Below, in pieces: positions 1-9,212 of a stretch of 50,163 bases of DNA. Location of the stretch: positions 1-50,163 of the forward strand of contig QCPT01000007.1 in assembly GCA_003212415.1 (NCBI GenBank), in the 5' to 3' direction. Origin of the DNA: Pelagibacteraceae bacterium AG-439-F23. GTDB lineage: Bacteria; Pseudomonadota; Alphaproteobacteria; Pelagibacterales; Pelagibacteraceae. Made by a program: the position numbers and the translations under genes. How positions within the stretch are numbered: position 1 is the first letter of the stretch; every line of letters starts with the position of its first letter. Under the pieces are notes generated by a model, which saw only the letters and a program-made list of their open reading frames with translations, had not been told where the DNA came from and searched no databases.

Positions 1-620
1 AGAAAGGTGATACTGGTTTCATATTAAGATATCATAATGAAAAAAATCCTAATAATTTTGAAGTTGTGCTTCCACCAAATGCTCCACCAATAATTTCAGA
101 TTATCATTCAAGATATGGTGTTTTAGGAGGTAGCAGGAGCAAACCTAGAAAACATGGTGGTATAGATTTTTACCAAGTTCCAGGAGAAAAAATTTTAGCA
201 GCAGCAGATGGAAAAGTTTATGGAGTAAAAAAAAATGACAAATGTGTTGGCAGTCAATTCGCTATTTATTTTGGAGAAAGTCCCGATGGTACAAAGTTAT
301 ATGCTACACACATGCATGTTGGAAAAATTCATGTAAAAAAAGGAGATTTAGTTAAAAGAGGTCAACATGTTGCTGATGCCGGTGATTTAGTAAAATCATC
401 TTGTGGAGGAGGTATGGAGCATCTTCATTTTCATATGTCTAAAAGAAAAGGATCAGTTCCTAATGCCTGGGGTTCTTGGAGATATTTAGGAAAACCAAGT
501 GGATGGATTAATCCTCACAAATATTGGACAGGCGGTGTTGGGAAACCCGAATGTTATGTTGAAGGAAAAGAGTACCCTGAAGGTTTACTTACTCTTCCTG
601 TACAATGTAAAGATTTATAA
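1..620 (+). CDS. M23 family metallopeptidase, 5' end outside window
   Basis: The reading frame is open from base 3, well upstream of the first in-frame GTG at 66, so the gene begins before the window and that GTG is not its start. The visible part is the C-terminal peptidase domain of an M23 (LytM/lysostaphin-type) zinc endopeptidase, which normally cuts peptidoglycan peptide cross-links in the periplasm. The zinc motif HxxxD is seen as HGGID and the HxH motif as HLHFH, so it looks catalytically intact. After HLHFH comes a tail of about 50 residues with two cysteines (ECYVEG, VQCKDL). N-terminal targeting cannot be judged. A 13-codon mini-ORF and then mtnA follow on the same strand. Another M23 gene lies at 31.4-32.2 kb but has a different active-site variant. 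Confidence 0.85.
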   Translation, partial: KGDTGFILRYHNEKNPNNFEVVLPPNAPPIISDYHSRYGVLGGSRSKPRKHGGIDFYQVPGEKILAAADGKVYGVKKNDKCVGSQFAIYFGESPDGTKLYATHMHVGKIHVKKGDLVKRGQHVADAGDLVKSSCGGGMEHLHFHMSKRKGSVPNAWGSWRYLGKPSGWINPHKYWTGGVGKPECYVEGKEYPEGLLTLPVQCKDL

Positions 621-658
621 ATGAAAAAAATTATTATAGCATTAAGAAATTTATTAAT

Positions 659-1738
659 ATGAAAATAGAAGGAAAAGAATTTAGAACGATTTGGTTTGAC
701 GAAGAAAAAAAAGTAGTAAAAATTATCGATCAAACAAAACTTCCACATCAATTTATTATCAAGGATCTTAAGACAGTTAAAGATGCGATAAATGCAATTA
801 AAACTATGGAGGTTAGAGGAGCTCCACTAATAGGTGGAACAGCTGCTTACGGTATAGTATTAGCAATTTTAGAAAATAATGATCTTGAATTTATAAAAAA
901 AAGCTCAAAAGAATTAATTCAATCTAGACCTACAGCAATAAATCTTCAATGGGCAGTTCATAGAATGAATAACAAACTATCAATGATAAATAGCAAAGAT
1001 CTATTTCATGTAGCTTTAAACGAAGCCAAAGAAATCTGTGATGAAGATGTTAAATTTTGTGAAAATATTGGACTTAATGGACTTAAACTTATTGAAGAAA
1101 TTTATAATAAGAAGAAAGATACGGTAAATATATTAACTCATTGTAATGCTGGATGGCTTGCTACAATTAATTGGGGTACTGCAACTTCACCAATTTATCA
1201 TGCACATAAAAAAGGTATTCCAGTTCATGTTTGGGTTGATGAAACTAGACCAAGAAACCAAGGAGCTAATTTAACTTCGTATGAATTAAATGAGGAAGAA
1301 ATTCCCAATACAATTATTGCAGATAATACTGGAGGAATATTAATGCAAAGAGGTGAGGTTGATATGTGTATTGTTGGAACAGATAGAACTTTATCAACTG
1401 GAGATGTTTGTAATAAAATAGGCACTTATTTAAAAGCTTTAGCAGCTCATGATAATGATGTTCCTTTTTATGTGGCGTTACCAAGCTCAACTATTGATTG
1501 GAATATCAAAGATTATAAAGAAATACCAATAGAAGAAAGAAATGCAGAAGAATTATCTCATATAGAAGGCAAAGATGATGAGGGAAATGTTAAAAAAATA
1601 CTAATATATCCAAATAAAAGCAAAGCCATGAATTTAGCCTTTGATGTAACACCAGCAAAATATGTGACAGGATTGATTACCGAAAAAGGAATTTGCGAAG
1701 CATCCACTGAAGGTTTAAAAAAATTATTTAATAAATAA
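659..1738 (+). CDS. mtnA: S-methyl-5-thioribose-1-phosphate isomerase
   Basis: The 359-residue protein has the usual family length. Typical family motifs are an early MEVRGAPLIGG, HCNAGWLAT with the catalytic cysteine, HVWVDETRPRNQGANLT, and a later GTDR with the catalytic aspartate. MtnA converts methylthioribose-1-phosphate to methylthioribulose-1-phosphate in cytosolic methionine salvage, which recycles the methylthioadenosine made by spermidine synthesis. A SpeD-SpeE fusion that would make this by-product lies at 18.8 kb. The start has no Shine-Dalgarno site, and the ATG overlaps the TGA of a 13-codon mini-ORF (621-662). The asparaginase gene follows after 4 bp, so the two are probably co-transcribed. 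The homologous eIF2B-like proteins are excluded by the isomerase motifs. Confidence 0.93.
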   Translation: MKIEGKEFRTIWFDEEKKVVKIIDQTKLPHQFIIKDLKTVKDAINAIKTMEVRGAPLIGGTAAYGIVLAILENNDLEFIKKSSKELIQSRPTAINLQWAVHRMNNKLSMINSKDLFHVALNEAKEICDEDVKFCENIGLNGLKLIEEIYNKKKDTVNILTHCNAGWLATINWGTATSPIYHAHKKGIPVHVWVDETRPRNQGANLTSYELNEEEIPNTIIADNTGGILMQRGEVDMCIVGTDRTLSTGDVCNKIGTYLKALAAHDNDVPFYVALPSSTIDWNIKDYKEIPIEERNAEELSHIEGKDDEGNVKKILIYPNKSKAMNLAFDVTPAKYVTGLITEKGICEASTEGLKKLFNK

Positions 1739-1742
1739 TTAT

Positions 1743-2720
1743 ATGAAATCAATTAAAATGGTTGAAGTCACTAGAAGTGGTGAAACAGAAAGTTTTCATC
1801 AAGGAGTTGCTGTATTAATTAATTCTTCAGGAGATGTTTTAAAAGAGTGGGGAGACACGGAGAAATTAATATATCCAAGATCAGCTTTAAAACCTTTACA
1901 ATCTTTAAATCTTTACAGAGGTGGAGTTGCGGAAGGGTTAAATGTAACAGACAAGTATATTGCCTTAACAACAGCATCACATCACTCAGAGTCTTTTCAT
2001 CAAAAAATGATCACTGAATGGTTGAATAAAATTAATTTGGACGAGGAAAATCTTAGCTGTGGACCTGATTGGCCATGGAATCTACAAGATAAATTTGAAG
2101 CAAAAATAAACTCCAAAATAAAAAGACGAATTTTTCATAATTGTTCTGGTAAACATTGCGGTCATCTAGCTGTAAGTAAATATAGAGATTTACCTATTGA
2201 AAACTATAATCAAAATAATCATCCAATACAGAAAGAATTGATCAGTTTAATTGAGAATTTAGCTGAATATAAAATAAAAAATATAGGTATTGATGGTTGC
2301 ACATTACCCAATCCATTAATACCTCTTAAAAAATTTGCTTATGCTATGGCAAAAATTGCTGATTATAATCAGCTAAATGAAAACTCTAATATTGCAAAAA
2401 GAATTTTTGAATCTTGTATAAAATTTCCTGAAATAACTGGAGGAACTAATAGTGTTAATTGTGCTTTAACAAAAATTTCAAAAGGAAAAATATTTTTTAA
2501 AAATGGAGCAGAAGGAGTTTTTGTTGCATTAATTCCTGAAAAAAAAGCTGCTTTGGCTATTAAAATTGATGATGGTGCATCAAGAGCTGCCGAAGTTGCT
2601 ATAGCTGGATTAATATCCGAATTAAATATTATTGATGAAGAAAAACTCCAAAAATTTAAAAAAAGTCCTGTGAAAAATTCTGTAGATCAAAAAATAGGAT
2701 ATATGAATTTTTTACTGTAA
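1743..2720 (+). CDS. Asparaginase, thermolabile (Rhizobium-type, PF06089-like)
   Basis: The 325-residue cytosolic protein resembles the Rhizobium etli-type L-asparaginases, which are unrelated to E. coli AnsA/AnsB. Characteristic stretches are VEVTRSGETES near the N-terminus, YPRSALKPLQ, TASHHSES, CGPDWPW and HNCSGKHCGHL with its cysteine and histidine cluster, then IDGCTLPNP. The expected reaction is L-asparagine to aspartate plus ammonia. The ATG at 1743 is 4 bp after mtnA and lacks a ribosome-binding site, so translation is probably coupled. The 3' end meets serA tail to tail one base away with no visible terminator hairpin. Substrate specificity is inferred from the family. Confidence 0.82.
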   Translation: MKSIKMVEVTRSGETESFHQGVAVLINSSGDVLKEWGDTEKLIYPRSALKPLQSLNLYRGGVAEGLNVTDKYIALTTASHHSESFHQKMITEWLNKINLDEENLSCGPDWPWNLQDKFEAKINSKIKRRIFHNCSGKHCGHLAVSKYRDLPIENYNQNNHPIQKELISLIENLAEYKIKNIGIDGCTLPNPLIPLKKFAYAMAKIADYNQLNENSNIAKRIFESCIKFPEITGGTNSVNCALTKISKGKIFFKNGAEGVFVALIPEKKAALAIKIDDGASRAAEVAIAGLISELNIIDEEKLQKFKKSPVKNSVDQKIGYMNFLL

Positions 2721-2721
2721 A

Positions 2722-3657
2722 TTAAACAGTATTCTTTTTTACTCCGTTTAATAAAAAATCAGAAATTTGATTAGCTACCATTTCAGCAACAACAATTGAA
2801 GCTTCCGTTGTTGAAGCAGCTACATGTGGTGTTAATACAGCTTTTGCATTATTAAATAGAACATTCTCTTTTGCCGGCTCATTAGAAAAAACATCAACAG
2901 CAGCTCCTGCTATAAGACCTTCATTTAATGCTTCGTTTAAATCATTTTCATCAACAATATTTCCTCTTGCCGCATTGATTATATAAGAAGTTGGTTTCAT
3001 TTTTTTTAAATGGTCTTTTGTAAGCATCGGTTTTCCATCTGCTGATGCTTTACAATGAAAACTTAAGATATCGCATTTAGTGACCAAATCATCAAAACTT
3101 ACATTTTCTACATGTGGATATTCGCTCTTTCTAGATTCTAAAGATTTAGAATTTACTAAAATTTTCATATCAAAACCTTTAACAAGATTACTTAATCTAA
3201 CACCAACATTTCCAAAACCAACTATACCTAATGTTTTTTTTGATAATTCAGTTCCTTTAATATTTTTCTTTTCCCATTGGCCTTTATGAGTAGTTTCATT
3301 AGCAAAAGGAATTTTTCTTAAAACAGACATTATTAAAGCAAATGCATGTTCTGCTGTAGCATTTGCATTACCACCTGGTGTATTCATAACAATCATATTT
3401 TTTTCTTTGGCAGTTGGTACATCAATATTATCAACTCCAGCTCCAGCTCTACCAATAACTTTTAAATTTTTTGCAGCTTCCATTATATTTTTAGTCACTT
3501 TAGTAGCTGATCTAACAACCATCCCATCATATTCAGGAATGATTTTAATTATTTCTTCTTCAGATAATCCTGTTTTTACATCAACAGAAATATTATTTTT
3601 TTCAAAAATTTTCTGAGCAACATTGCTCATTGAATCTGAAATTAAAACTTTAGGCAT
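2722..3657 (-). CDS. serA: D-3-phosphoglycerate dehydrogenase, short form without ACT domain
   Basis: First enzyme of the phosphorylated serine pathway: 3-phosphoglycerate to 3-phosphohydroxypyruvate with NAD. I take the ATG at 3657 (MPKVLISDSM), not the longer in-frame start at 3687, because it restores the usual N-terminus and overlaps the end of serC by only 8 bp. The resulting 311-residue protein has the NAD-binding GFGNVG loop, the substrate arginine in NAARGNIVD, the VDVFSNEP glutamate region and the catalytic histidine in LTPHVAAST. It ends right after the catalytic core, so the C-terminal ACT/ASB domains that give serine feedback in 400-530 residue SerA proteins are absent. It forms a serC-serA operon. 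Another 2-hydroxyacid dehydrogenase activity is possible, but the neighbour argues for SerA. Confidence 0.88.
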   Translation of the reverse strand: MPKVLISDSMSNVAQKIFEKNNISVDVKTGLSEEEIIKIIPEYDGMVVRSATKVTKNIMEAAKNLKVIGRAGAGVDNIDVPTAKEKNMIVMNTPGGNANATAEHAFALIMSVLRKIPFANETTHKGQWEKKNIKGTELSKKTLGIVGFGNVGVRLSNLVKGFDMKILVNSKSLESRKSEYPHVENVSFDDLVTKCDILSFHCKASADGKPMLTKDHLKKMKPTSYIINAARGNIVDENDLNEALNEGLIAGAAVDVFSNEPAKENVLFNNAKAVLTPHVAASTTEASIVVAEMVANQISDFLLNGVKKNTV

Positions 3658-4804
3658 TATTTTTAATAGAATTATAAGCCCAATCAACCCAAGGTAATAG
3701 TGCTTTCATGTCACTGTTTTGCACTGTTGAACCGCCCCATATTCTTATACTAGGTGGTGCTTTAGGATAGCCATTGATATCGTTAGCCACACCTTCTTTT
3801 TCTAGAAGTGAGAACAATTTTTTTAATACTCCTCTTTGATCTTCTTCATTAAATTTTGTAAACCAATCATCTTTAATTAATATTGTAATACTTGTGGAGG
3901 ATCTTGAGCTTTTATCTTGGCACATAAATTTAAAAGTATCACTTTTTTCAATCCAATCTTCGACTAACTTCAAGTTTTCATTAGAAATTTTTATTAATTC
4001 TTTGGTACCACCAATAGATTCTACCCAGTTAAGAGCATCCAATCCATCTTCAACACATATCATCGAAGGAGTATTAATAGTACCACCCTCAAAAATACCC
4101 TTAATTAACTTTTTCTTACTTGCCAATCTAAATAATTTTGGAATTGGCCAAGGTGGAACGTGAGATTCTAATCTTTGAACTGCTCGAGGAGATAAAGCTA
4201 ACATTCCATGGGCAGCTTCAGCACCCAAAACTTTTTGCCAAGACCATGTGATCACATCTAGTTTACTATAATCAATATCCATTGCAAAAATACCTGATGT
4301 TGCATCACAAATTGTTAAACCTTCTCTATCTTCAGGTATCCAATCACCATTTGGAATTCTAACACCTGCTGTTGTACCATTCCAAGTAAAGACTACATCA
4401 TTTTTAAAATTTATTTTAGACAAATCAGGAAGAATTCCGTAATCAGTTACATAACTGTTTACATCTTTAATTTTTAGTTGATCAAGAATGTCTATTACCC
4501 AATCTTTTCCAAAATTTTCCCATGCCAAAACATCTACACCTTTGCATCCTAAAAGAGACCATAAAGCAGCTTCTAATGCTCCTGTATTTGATCCTGTCAT
4601 TATACCTACATGATAACCTTCAGGTAAATTAAGAATTTTTTTTGATTTAACTATTACTTCATTAAGTTTTTCTTTACATACCTTATGTCTATGAGATCTA
4701 CCAATTGGTGTATTTTTTAACACATCAATGCTCCATCCTGGTCGCTTAGCACAGGGCCCACTAGAAAAATTTGGATTATCAGGTTTTGTATTTGGCTTTT
4801 CCAT
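3650..4804 (-). CDS. serC: Phosphoserine aminotransferase
   Basis: The 384-residue PLP enzyme of the alphaproteobacterial SerC group makes O-phospho-L-serine from 3-phosphohydroxypyruvate and glutamate. Visible motifs are NFSSGPCAKRPGW at the N-terminus, MTGSNTGALE, WNGTTAGVRIP, CDATSG and the PLP-lysine segment TWSWQKVLG (Lys191). It is first in a two-gene operon: its stop overlaps the serA start by 8 bp, which suggests translational coupling. The ATG at 4804 has no Shine-Dalgarno site. The 115-bp upstream gap is extremely AT-rich; I saw no riboswitch I could defend there. Confidence 0.93.
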   Translation of the reverse strand: MEKPNTKPDNPNFSSGPCAKRPGWSIDVLKNTPIGRSHRHKVCKEKLNEVIVKSKKILNLPEGYHVGIMTGSNTGALEAALWSLLGCKGVDVLAWENFGKDWVIDILDQLKIKDVNSYVTDYGILPDLSKINFKNDVVFTWNGTTAGVRIPNGDWIPEDREGLTICDATSGIFAMDIDYSKLDVITWSWQKVLGAEAAHGMLALSPRAVQRLESHVPPWPIPKLFRLASKKKLIKGIFEGGTINTPSMICVEDGLDALNWVESIGGTKELIKISNENLKLVEDWIEKSDTFKFMCQDKSSRSSTSITILIKDDWFTKFNEEDQRGVLKKLFSLLEKEGVANDINGYPKAPPSIRIWGGSTVQNSDMKALLPWVDWAYNSIKNNA

Positions 4805-4919
4805 AATTTGTTTAGATATAATATTTTTTAAAAAAATTTATCATAATTTTTTTTATATATATTTTTTATAAGTAAATGAGCAAATGACGCAGTTATAGAA
4901 ATTTTAAATTTAAAATATT

Positions 4920-6122
4920 TTATTCAAAATCATATGCGACTATCCCATCTAATGGTTTAGGATCAAACCAAGTTGATTTAGGTGGCATATTTAATTTCTT
5001 ATCTGCAAAACTTATTATGTTTTTTATTTGAGTTGGAAACAAAGCAAATCCAACTTTAGCTTCTCCTGAATCGACTTTTTTTTCTATACCTTCTAACCCA
5101 TGAAAGCCTGCTAAGAAATCAATTCTATTGTCGTATCTAGGATCGCCTATTCCTAAAGTCGGTTCTAGTAAGTAGTAGTGTAATAAATTTATATCTAAAT
5201 TGATAATGTGAAATAAATTTTGATGAGGTTTTTCTTTAAGTTCCAATGAATACCATTGTTTTTCTATATACATTCCAAAGACTTGAGATTTTTTTGGTTT
5301 AAATGAAGAATTTTTTTTTTGCACATTAAATTTTTTTTTAATTTCTTTAATAAAATCTTTATGCGAATAACCATATAGATCTTTTATAAGTCTATTATAA
5401 TCAAGTATTCTCGCCTGACTTGTGGGAAACATTGCTATCATAAAAAAATTGTACGCTTCTTTTCCAGAATGATTAGGGTTTTGATGTTGTTTAATTTTTG
5501 AGAGCTTTAGCAATGCATCCATTCTGTGATGACCATCAGCAATGTAAATTCTGTTTATAGAATTAAACAAATCACATATTTTTAAAACTTTTTTTTCAAT
5601 ATTAACTAACCACATCTCATGCTTGCTTTTATCCATTCCTTCAAAAGAATATATTGGAGGATTAACCAATTCTTTTTCTACTAAATCATTAAGTAATTTA
5701 TTGTCAGGATAAACAGCATATATAGGACCTATTTGAGCATTTAAATTGTCCATTTGTTTCATTCTTTTTTGAGACCTCTCAAAAAAAATTTCCTCATGAC
5801 CTCTAATATGCAAATTGTCATAAGCAGCTAATTTTGCAGTTCCAACTATTCCAACTTGTTTAAAATTTTCTTTAGAAATTCTATATAAATAAAAAGATAA
5901 ATTTTCGTCTTTTACTATTATTGATTTTTCTTTCATTAATTCAAATTTTTCTTTTGATTTTTTCTTATCTTCTTCATTAAAAACATTTAGATAATTCCAT
6001 GGATTTCTTTTAAGAAGGTCTTTTTTCATATCTTCAGATAAATGATCAGTGCTTGCAATTGTAACAGAAGAAGCATTCTCCTTAGTTGGTCTCAATCCTT
6101 TAAATGGATTTATAAAATACAT
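4920..6122 (-). CDS. DUF1015 family protein
   Basis: The 400-residue soluble protein matches the DUF1015 family, with INPFKGLRPTKEN at the N-terminus, the NPWNYLNV segment, YIADGHHRMDALL in the middle and DPRYDNRIDF near the C-terminus. The biochemical role of the family is not established to my knowledge. GHHR may be an active-site or ligand motif. It lies on the same strand just upstream of serC-serA with a 115-bp gap, and members of this family are often found beside serine-biosynthesis genes. That suggests but does not prove a link to serine or phosphoserine metabolism. No signal peptide or membrane segment is seen. Confidence 0.8.
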   Translation of the reverse strand: MYFINPFKGLRPTKENASSVTIASTDHLSEDMKKDLLKRNPWNYLNVFNEEDKKKSKEKFELMKEKSIIVKDENLSFYLYRISKENFKQVGIVGTAKLAAYDNLHIRGHEEIFFERSQKRMKQMDNLNAQIGPIYAVYPDNKLLNDLVEKELVNPPIYSFEGMDKSKHEMWLVNIEKKVLKICDLFNSINRIYIADGHHRMDALLKLSKIKQHQNPNHSGKEAYNFFMIAMFPTSQARILDYNRLIKDLYGYSHKDFIKEIKKKFNVQKKNSSFKPKKSQVFGMYIEKQWYSLELKEKPHQNLFHIINLDINLLHYYLLEPTLGIGDPRYDNRIDFLAGFHGLEGIEKKVDSGEAKVGFALFPTQIKNIISFADKKLNMPPKSTWFDPKPLDGIVAYDFE

Positions 6123-6153
6123 ATTATTTTTATATTAAAAACATAGATAAAAT

Positions 6154-7515
6154 CTATGCAATTTTAGGAAGTTCTTCTAAAGCTTTGTTAACACCAGCTT
6201 CATCATATTTATCCTCAGATAGAGCGTTGTCAAAATAATCACCATAAGCTTTCATATCAAAATGCCCATGTCCACATAAATTAAACAGAATTGTTTTTGA
6301 TTCTCCATTTTTTTTACATTCCATAGCAGCTGCAATAGCACCTTTCACTGCATGTGTAGCTTCAGGAGCTGGAACTATTCCTTCTGTTCTTGCAAAATTA
6401 ACTCCAGCTTCAAAACATTCTTTTTGACCAAATGCTTGAGCTTCAATAGCACCAATTTCTTTTAAATGACTTACCATTGGAGCCATGCCATGATATCTTA
6501 AACCACCAGAATGTGTTGCTGGAGGAATAAATTGTGATCCTAATGTGTGCATTTTTACCAAAGGCGTAAGTCTACCTGTGTCACCGAAATCATAAACATA
6601 TTTACCTTTTGTTAATGAAGGACATGATTTTGGTTCACATGCAATTACTCTTGTATTTTTGTTTTCTCTAAATTTTTCTCCCAAAAATGGAAATACTAAT
6701 CCAGAAAAATTACTTCCACCGCCAGTGCAACCAACTAATATATCTGGATAGTCTCCAGCCATTTCCATTTGCAGTAAAGCTTCATTACCAACTATAGTTT
6801 GATGCATTAATACATGGTTTAAAACACTTCCAAGTGAGTATTTTGTATTAGGATCTTTCGCGGCCATTTCCACTGCTTCTGAAATAGCAATACCTAAACT
6901 ACCTGTATTGTTAGGGTCTTTTGCTAGTATCGCTTTTCCACTATCCGTTCTATCTGAAGGACTGGCAAAACAACTAGCGCCATAAGTTTGCATAATTAAT
7001 TTTCGGTACGGTTTTTGCTCAAAACTTACTTTAACCATATACACATCTAACTCGATGCCAAAAATTTGACATGCAAAAGCAAGCGAACTTCCCCACTGAC
7101 CAGCTCCAGTTTCGGTAGTAATTTTTTTAGTTCCTTCTTCTTTGTTAAAGAAAGCTTGTGCTACAGCAGTATTTGGTTTGTGACTTCCTGTAGGGCTTAC
7201 ACCTTCATATTTGTAATAAATTTTTGCCGGAGTGTCTAAAAATTTTTCAAGGTTTCTAGCTCTATACAGAGGTGATGGTCTCCATTGTTTGTATATATTT
7301 CTCACAGGCTCTGGAATTTCAATTTCTCTATCTTGTGAAACTTCCTGTCCAATTAACGCCATAGGAAATAATGGAGCTAAATCATCTGGACCTATAGGCT
7401 TCAAAGTTCCTGGGTGAAGAGGAGGTTCCATTGGTTTTGGAAGATCAGCAGCAATATTATACCAAGTTTTTGGCATTTTACTTTCTTCTAAGAAATATTT
7501 AAGCTGATCAGACAT
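6154..7515 (-). CDS. TrpB-like PLP enzyme (TrpB2 group)
   Basis: The 453-residue protein belongs to the long TrpB2 branch of the tryptophan synthase beta family rather than the trpA-linked TrpB1. The PLP lysine is Lys113 in the motif GSHKPNT. TTETGAGQWGSSLA, a phosphate-binding GCTGGGSNFSG loop and a C-terminal LCGHGHFD follow. The N-terminal extension with DLPKPMEPPLHPGTL is typical of TrpB2. Such enzymes condense indole with serine or phosphoserine, or have other beta-elimination or replacement roles. No trpA is adjacent. The gene sits directly upstream of DUF1015-serC-serA, all on the minus strand, so its substrate may come from the serine pathway (inference). Confidence 0.85.
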   Translation of the reverse strand: MSDQLKYFLEESKMPKTWYNIAADLPKPMEPPLHPGTLKPIGPDDLAPLFPMALIGQEVSQDREIEIPEPVRNIYKQWRPSPLYRARNLEKFLDTPAKIYYKYEGVSPTGSHKPNTAVAQAFFNKEEGTKKITTETGAGQWGSSLAFACQIFGIELDVYMVKVSFEQKPYRKLIMQTYGASCFASPSDRTDSGKAILAKDPNNTGSLGIAISEAVEMAAKDPNTKYSLGSVLNHVLMHQTIVGNEALLQMEMAGDYPDILVGCTGGGSNFSGLVFPFLGEKFRENKNTRVIACEPKSCPSLTKGKYVYDFGDTGRLTPLVKMHTLGSQFIPPATHSGGLRYHGMAPMVSHLKEIGAIEAQAFGQKECFEAGVNFARTEGIVPAPEATHAVKGAIAAAMECKKNGESKTILFNLCGHGHFDMKAYGDYFDNALSEDKYDEAGVNKALEELPKIA

Positions 7516-7626
7516 AATTTTATAAATACATTTTCTATATTATTTATAAGAAAAGCAAGCTTAAATTACTTTGGTAAGTATGTTAAATATTAAGTATATT
7601 TGCATAAGATTTTCTAAATTAAATTA

Positions 7627-9210
7627 ATGAGCAAAGTTAAAAATATATTATTTATCATGGCAGACCAACTAAGATGGGACTATCTTTCTTGCTATGGTCA
7701 TCCACATTTAAAAACTCCTAATATAGATGATTTAGCAAAAAAAGGAGTAATGTTTGAGTCTGCTTACGTTCAAGCTCCTGTATGCGGTCCATCAAGAGCA
7801 TCTTATTACACTGGTCGAACAGTTTTTAGTCACGGCTCAACATGGAACCAGGTACCTTTACCAATTGGAGAATTAACTATTGGAGATTATTTAAGAAAAT
7901 CAGGAATTAGAACTGGAGTTGTTGGAAAAACTCATATGAGACCAGATACTGAAGGAATGAATAGATTGGGTATTTCTAAAAATACAGAAATTGGATTAAT
8001 TGTTAGCGAACCAGGTTTTGATCCCTACGAAAGAGATGATGGATTGCACCCTAATAACAATATTAAAAACTCAGAAAAAAAATTATCATATAATGAATGG
8101 TTAAATAAACTTGGTTACGAAGGTGATAATCCATGGGACAGTTGGGCAAATTCTGCAGAAGGGGAAAAAGGAGAAATTTTAAGTGGATGGAGATTAAGAA
8201 ATTCTAACAAACCAGCCAGGATACCAGAAAAACATTCAGAAACAGCTTTTATGACAAATAGAGCTATGGAATTTATTGAAGAAAGCAATGACAAACCATG
8301 GTTCTTACATTTGTCTTATATAAAACCGCATTGGCCTTATATGGCTCCAGCCCCTTATCATAATATGTTTTCATCTAATCAATTTTATCCCGTACATAGA
8401 ATTGATTCAGAAAAAGAAATTAATCATCCTGTTTATAAAGCTTTTATGGAAAATAGTATTTCAAAAACATTTTCTCGAGACGAAGTTCGAGACACTGTTC
8501 TTGCAGGTTATATGGGTTTAATTAAGCAAATAGATGATAATTTAGGAAGATTATTTAAATTTTTAGAAGCTTCGAAAAGAATGCAAGATACAATGATTGT
8601 ATTTACATCTGATCACGGTGACTACCATGGTGACCACTGGCTTGGAGAAAAAGAATTATTCCATGAACAAATTGTAAGAGTTCCAATGATAATTTATGAT
8701 CCAAGTTCTTCTGCTAATAACAATAGAGGAGTTAAAGAAAAAAGATTTATCGAAGCAATCGATTTACTTCCAACATTTTTAGATGCAGTAGAAAGTACAG
8801 AAAGCAAGCATCGTTTAGAAGGACAATCATTAATGCCAATTTTAAGAGGTGAAAAAATTTTAAATTGGAAAGAAAGTGTTTTTAGTGAAATTGATTATTC
8901 ATTTAATGAAGCAAGAAAAATATTAAACTTAGGAGCTTCTGATGCAAGAGCCTATATGATAAGAAATAATCAATGGAAATATATATATTATAAAGGCTTT
9001 CCACCTCAATTATTTGATTTAAAAAATGACCCCGATGAATTTAAAGATCTAGGACAATCAAAAGATTATTCAAAAATTATAGAAGAAATGAAAGAACTAC
9101 TTTTGCAAAGAATAACAGATAGAAAAAATAGAGTGGCTGCTAGTGATGAATTTGTTCTTAAAGAAAGAGATTACACTAAAGAAGATGGAATAATGATAGG
9201 TGTTTGGTAA
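7627..9210 (+). CDS. Sulfatase / phosphonate monoester hydrolase-like enzyme
   Basis: The 527-residue alkaline-phosphatase-superfamily hydrolase has the formylglycine signature CxPxR as Cys53-Gly-Pro-Ser-Arg57, followed by YYTGR. An Asp13-Gln14 pair takes the place of the usual AspAsp. The second metal site appears as SDHGD...GDH, and GEK supplies the conserved lysine. The layout, including WFLHLSYIKPHWPYMAPAPYH and DLKNDPDE, resembles phosphonate monoester hydrolase from Rhizobium more than classical arylsulfatases. There is no signal peptide, so it should act in the cytoplasm on an imported ester, and it needs a formylglycine-generating enzyme that is not in this window. A small membrane protein gene follows at once. 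The substrate is unknown: sulfate ester and phosphonate or phosphate diester are both possible. Confidence 0.88.
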   Translation: MSKVKNILFIMADQLRWDYLSCYGHPHLKTPNIDDLAKKGVMFESAYVQAPVCGPSRASYYTGRTVFSHGSTWNQVPLPIGELTIGDYLRKSGIRTGVVGKTHMRPDTEGMNRLGISKNTEIGLIVSEPGFDPYERDDGLHPNNNIKNSEKKLSYNEWLNKLGYEGDNPWDSWANSAEGEKGEILSGWRLRNSNKPARIPEKHSETAFMTNRAMEFIEESNDKPWFLHLSYIKPHWPYMAPAPYHNMFSSNQFYPVHRIDSEKEINHPVYKAFMENSISKTFSRDEVRDTVLAGYMGLIKQIDDNLGRLFKFLEASKRMQDTMIVFTSDHGDYHGDHWLGEKELFHEQIVRVPMIIYDPSSSANNNRGVKEKRFIEAIDLLPTFLDAVESTESKHRLEGQSLMPILRGEKILNWKESVFSEIDYSFNEARKILNLGASDARAYMIRNNQWKYIYYKGFPPQLFDLKNDPDEFKDLGQSKDYSKIIEEMKELLLQRITDRKNRVAASDEFVLKERDYTKEDGIMIGVW

Positions 9211-9212
9211 TT

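Noticed and set aside
4805..4919. Possible serC-leader RNA or riboswitch
   Set aside because: The gap is short and nearly all A/T; I could not find paired stems that stand out from chance. A covariance-model search would decide.
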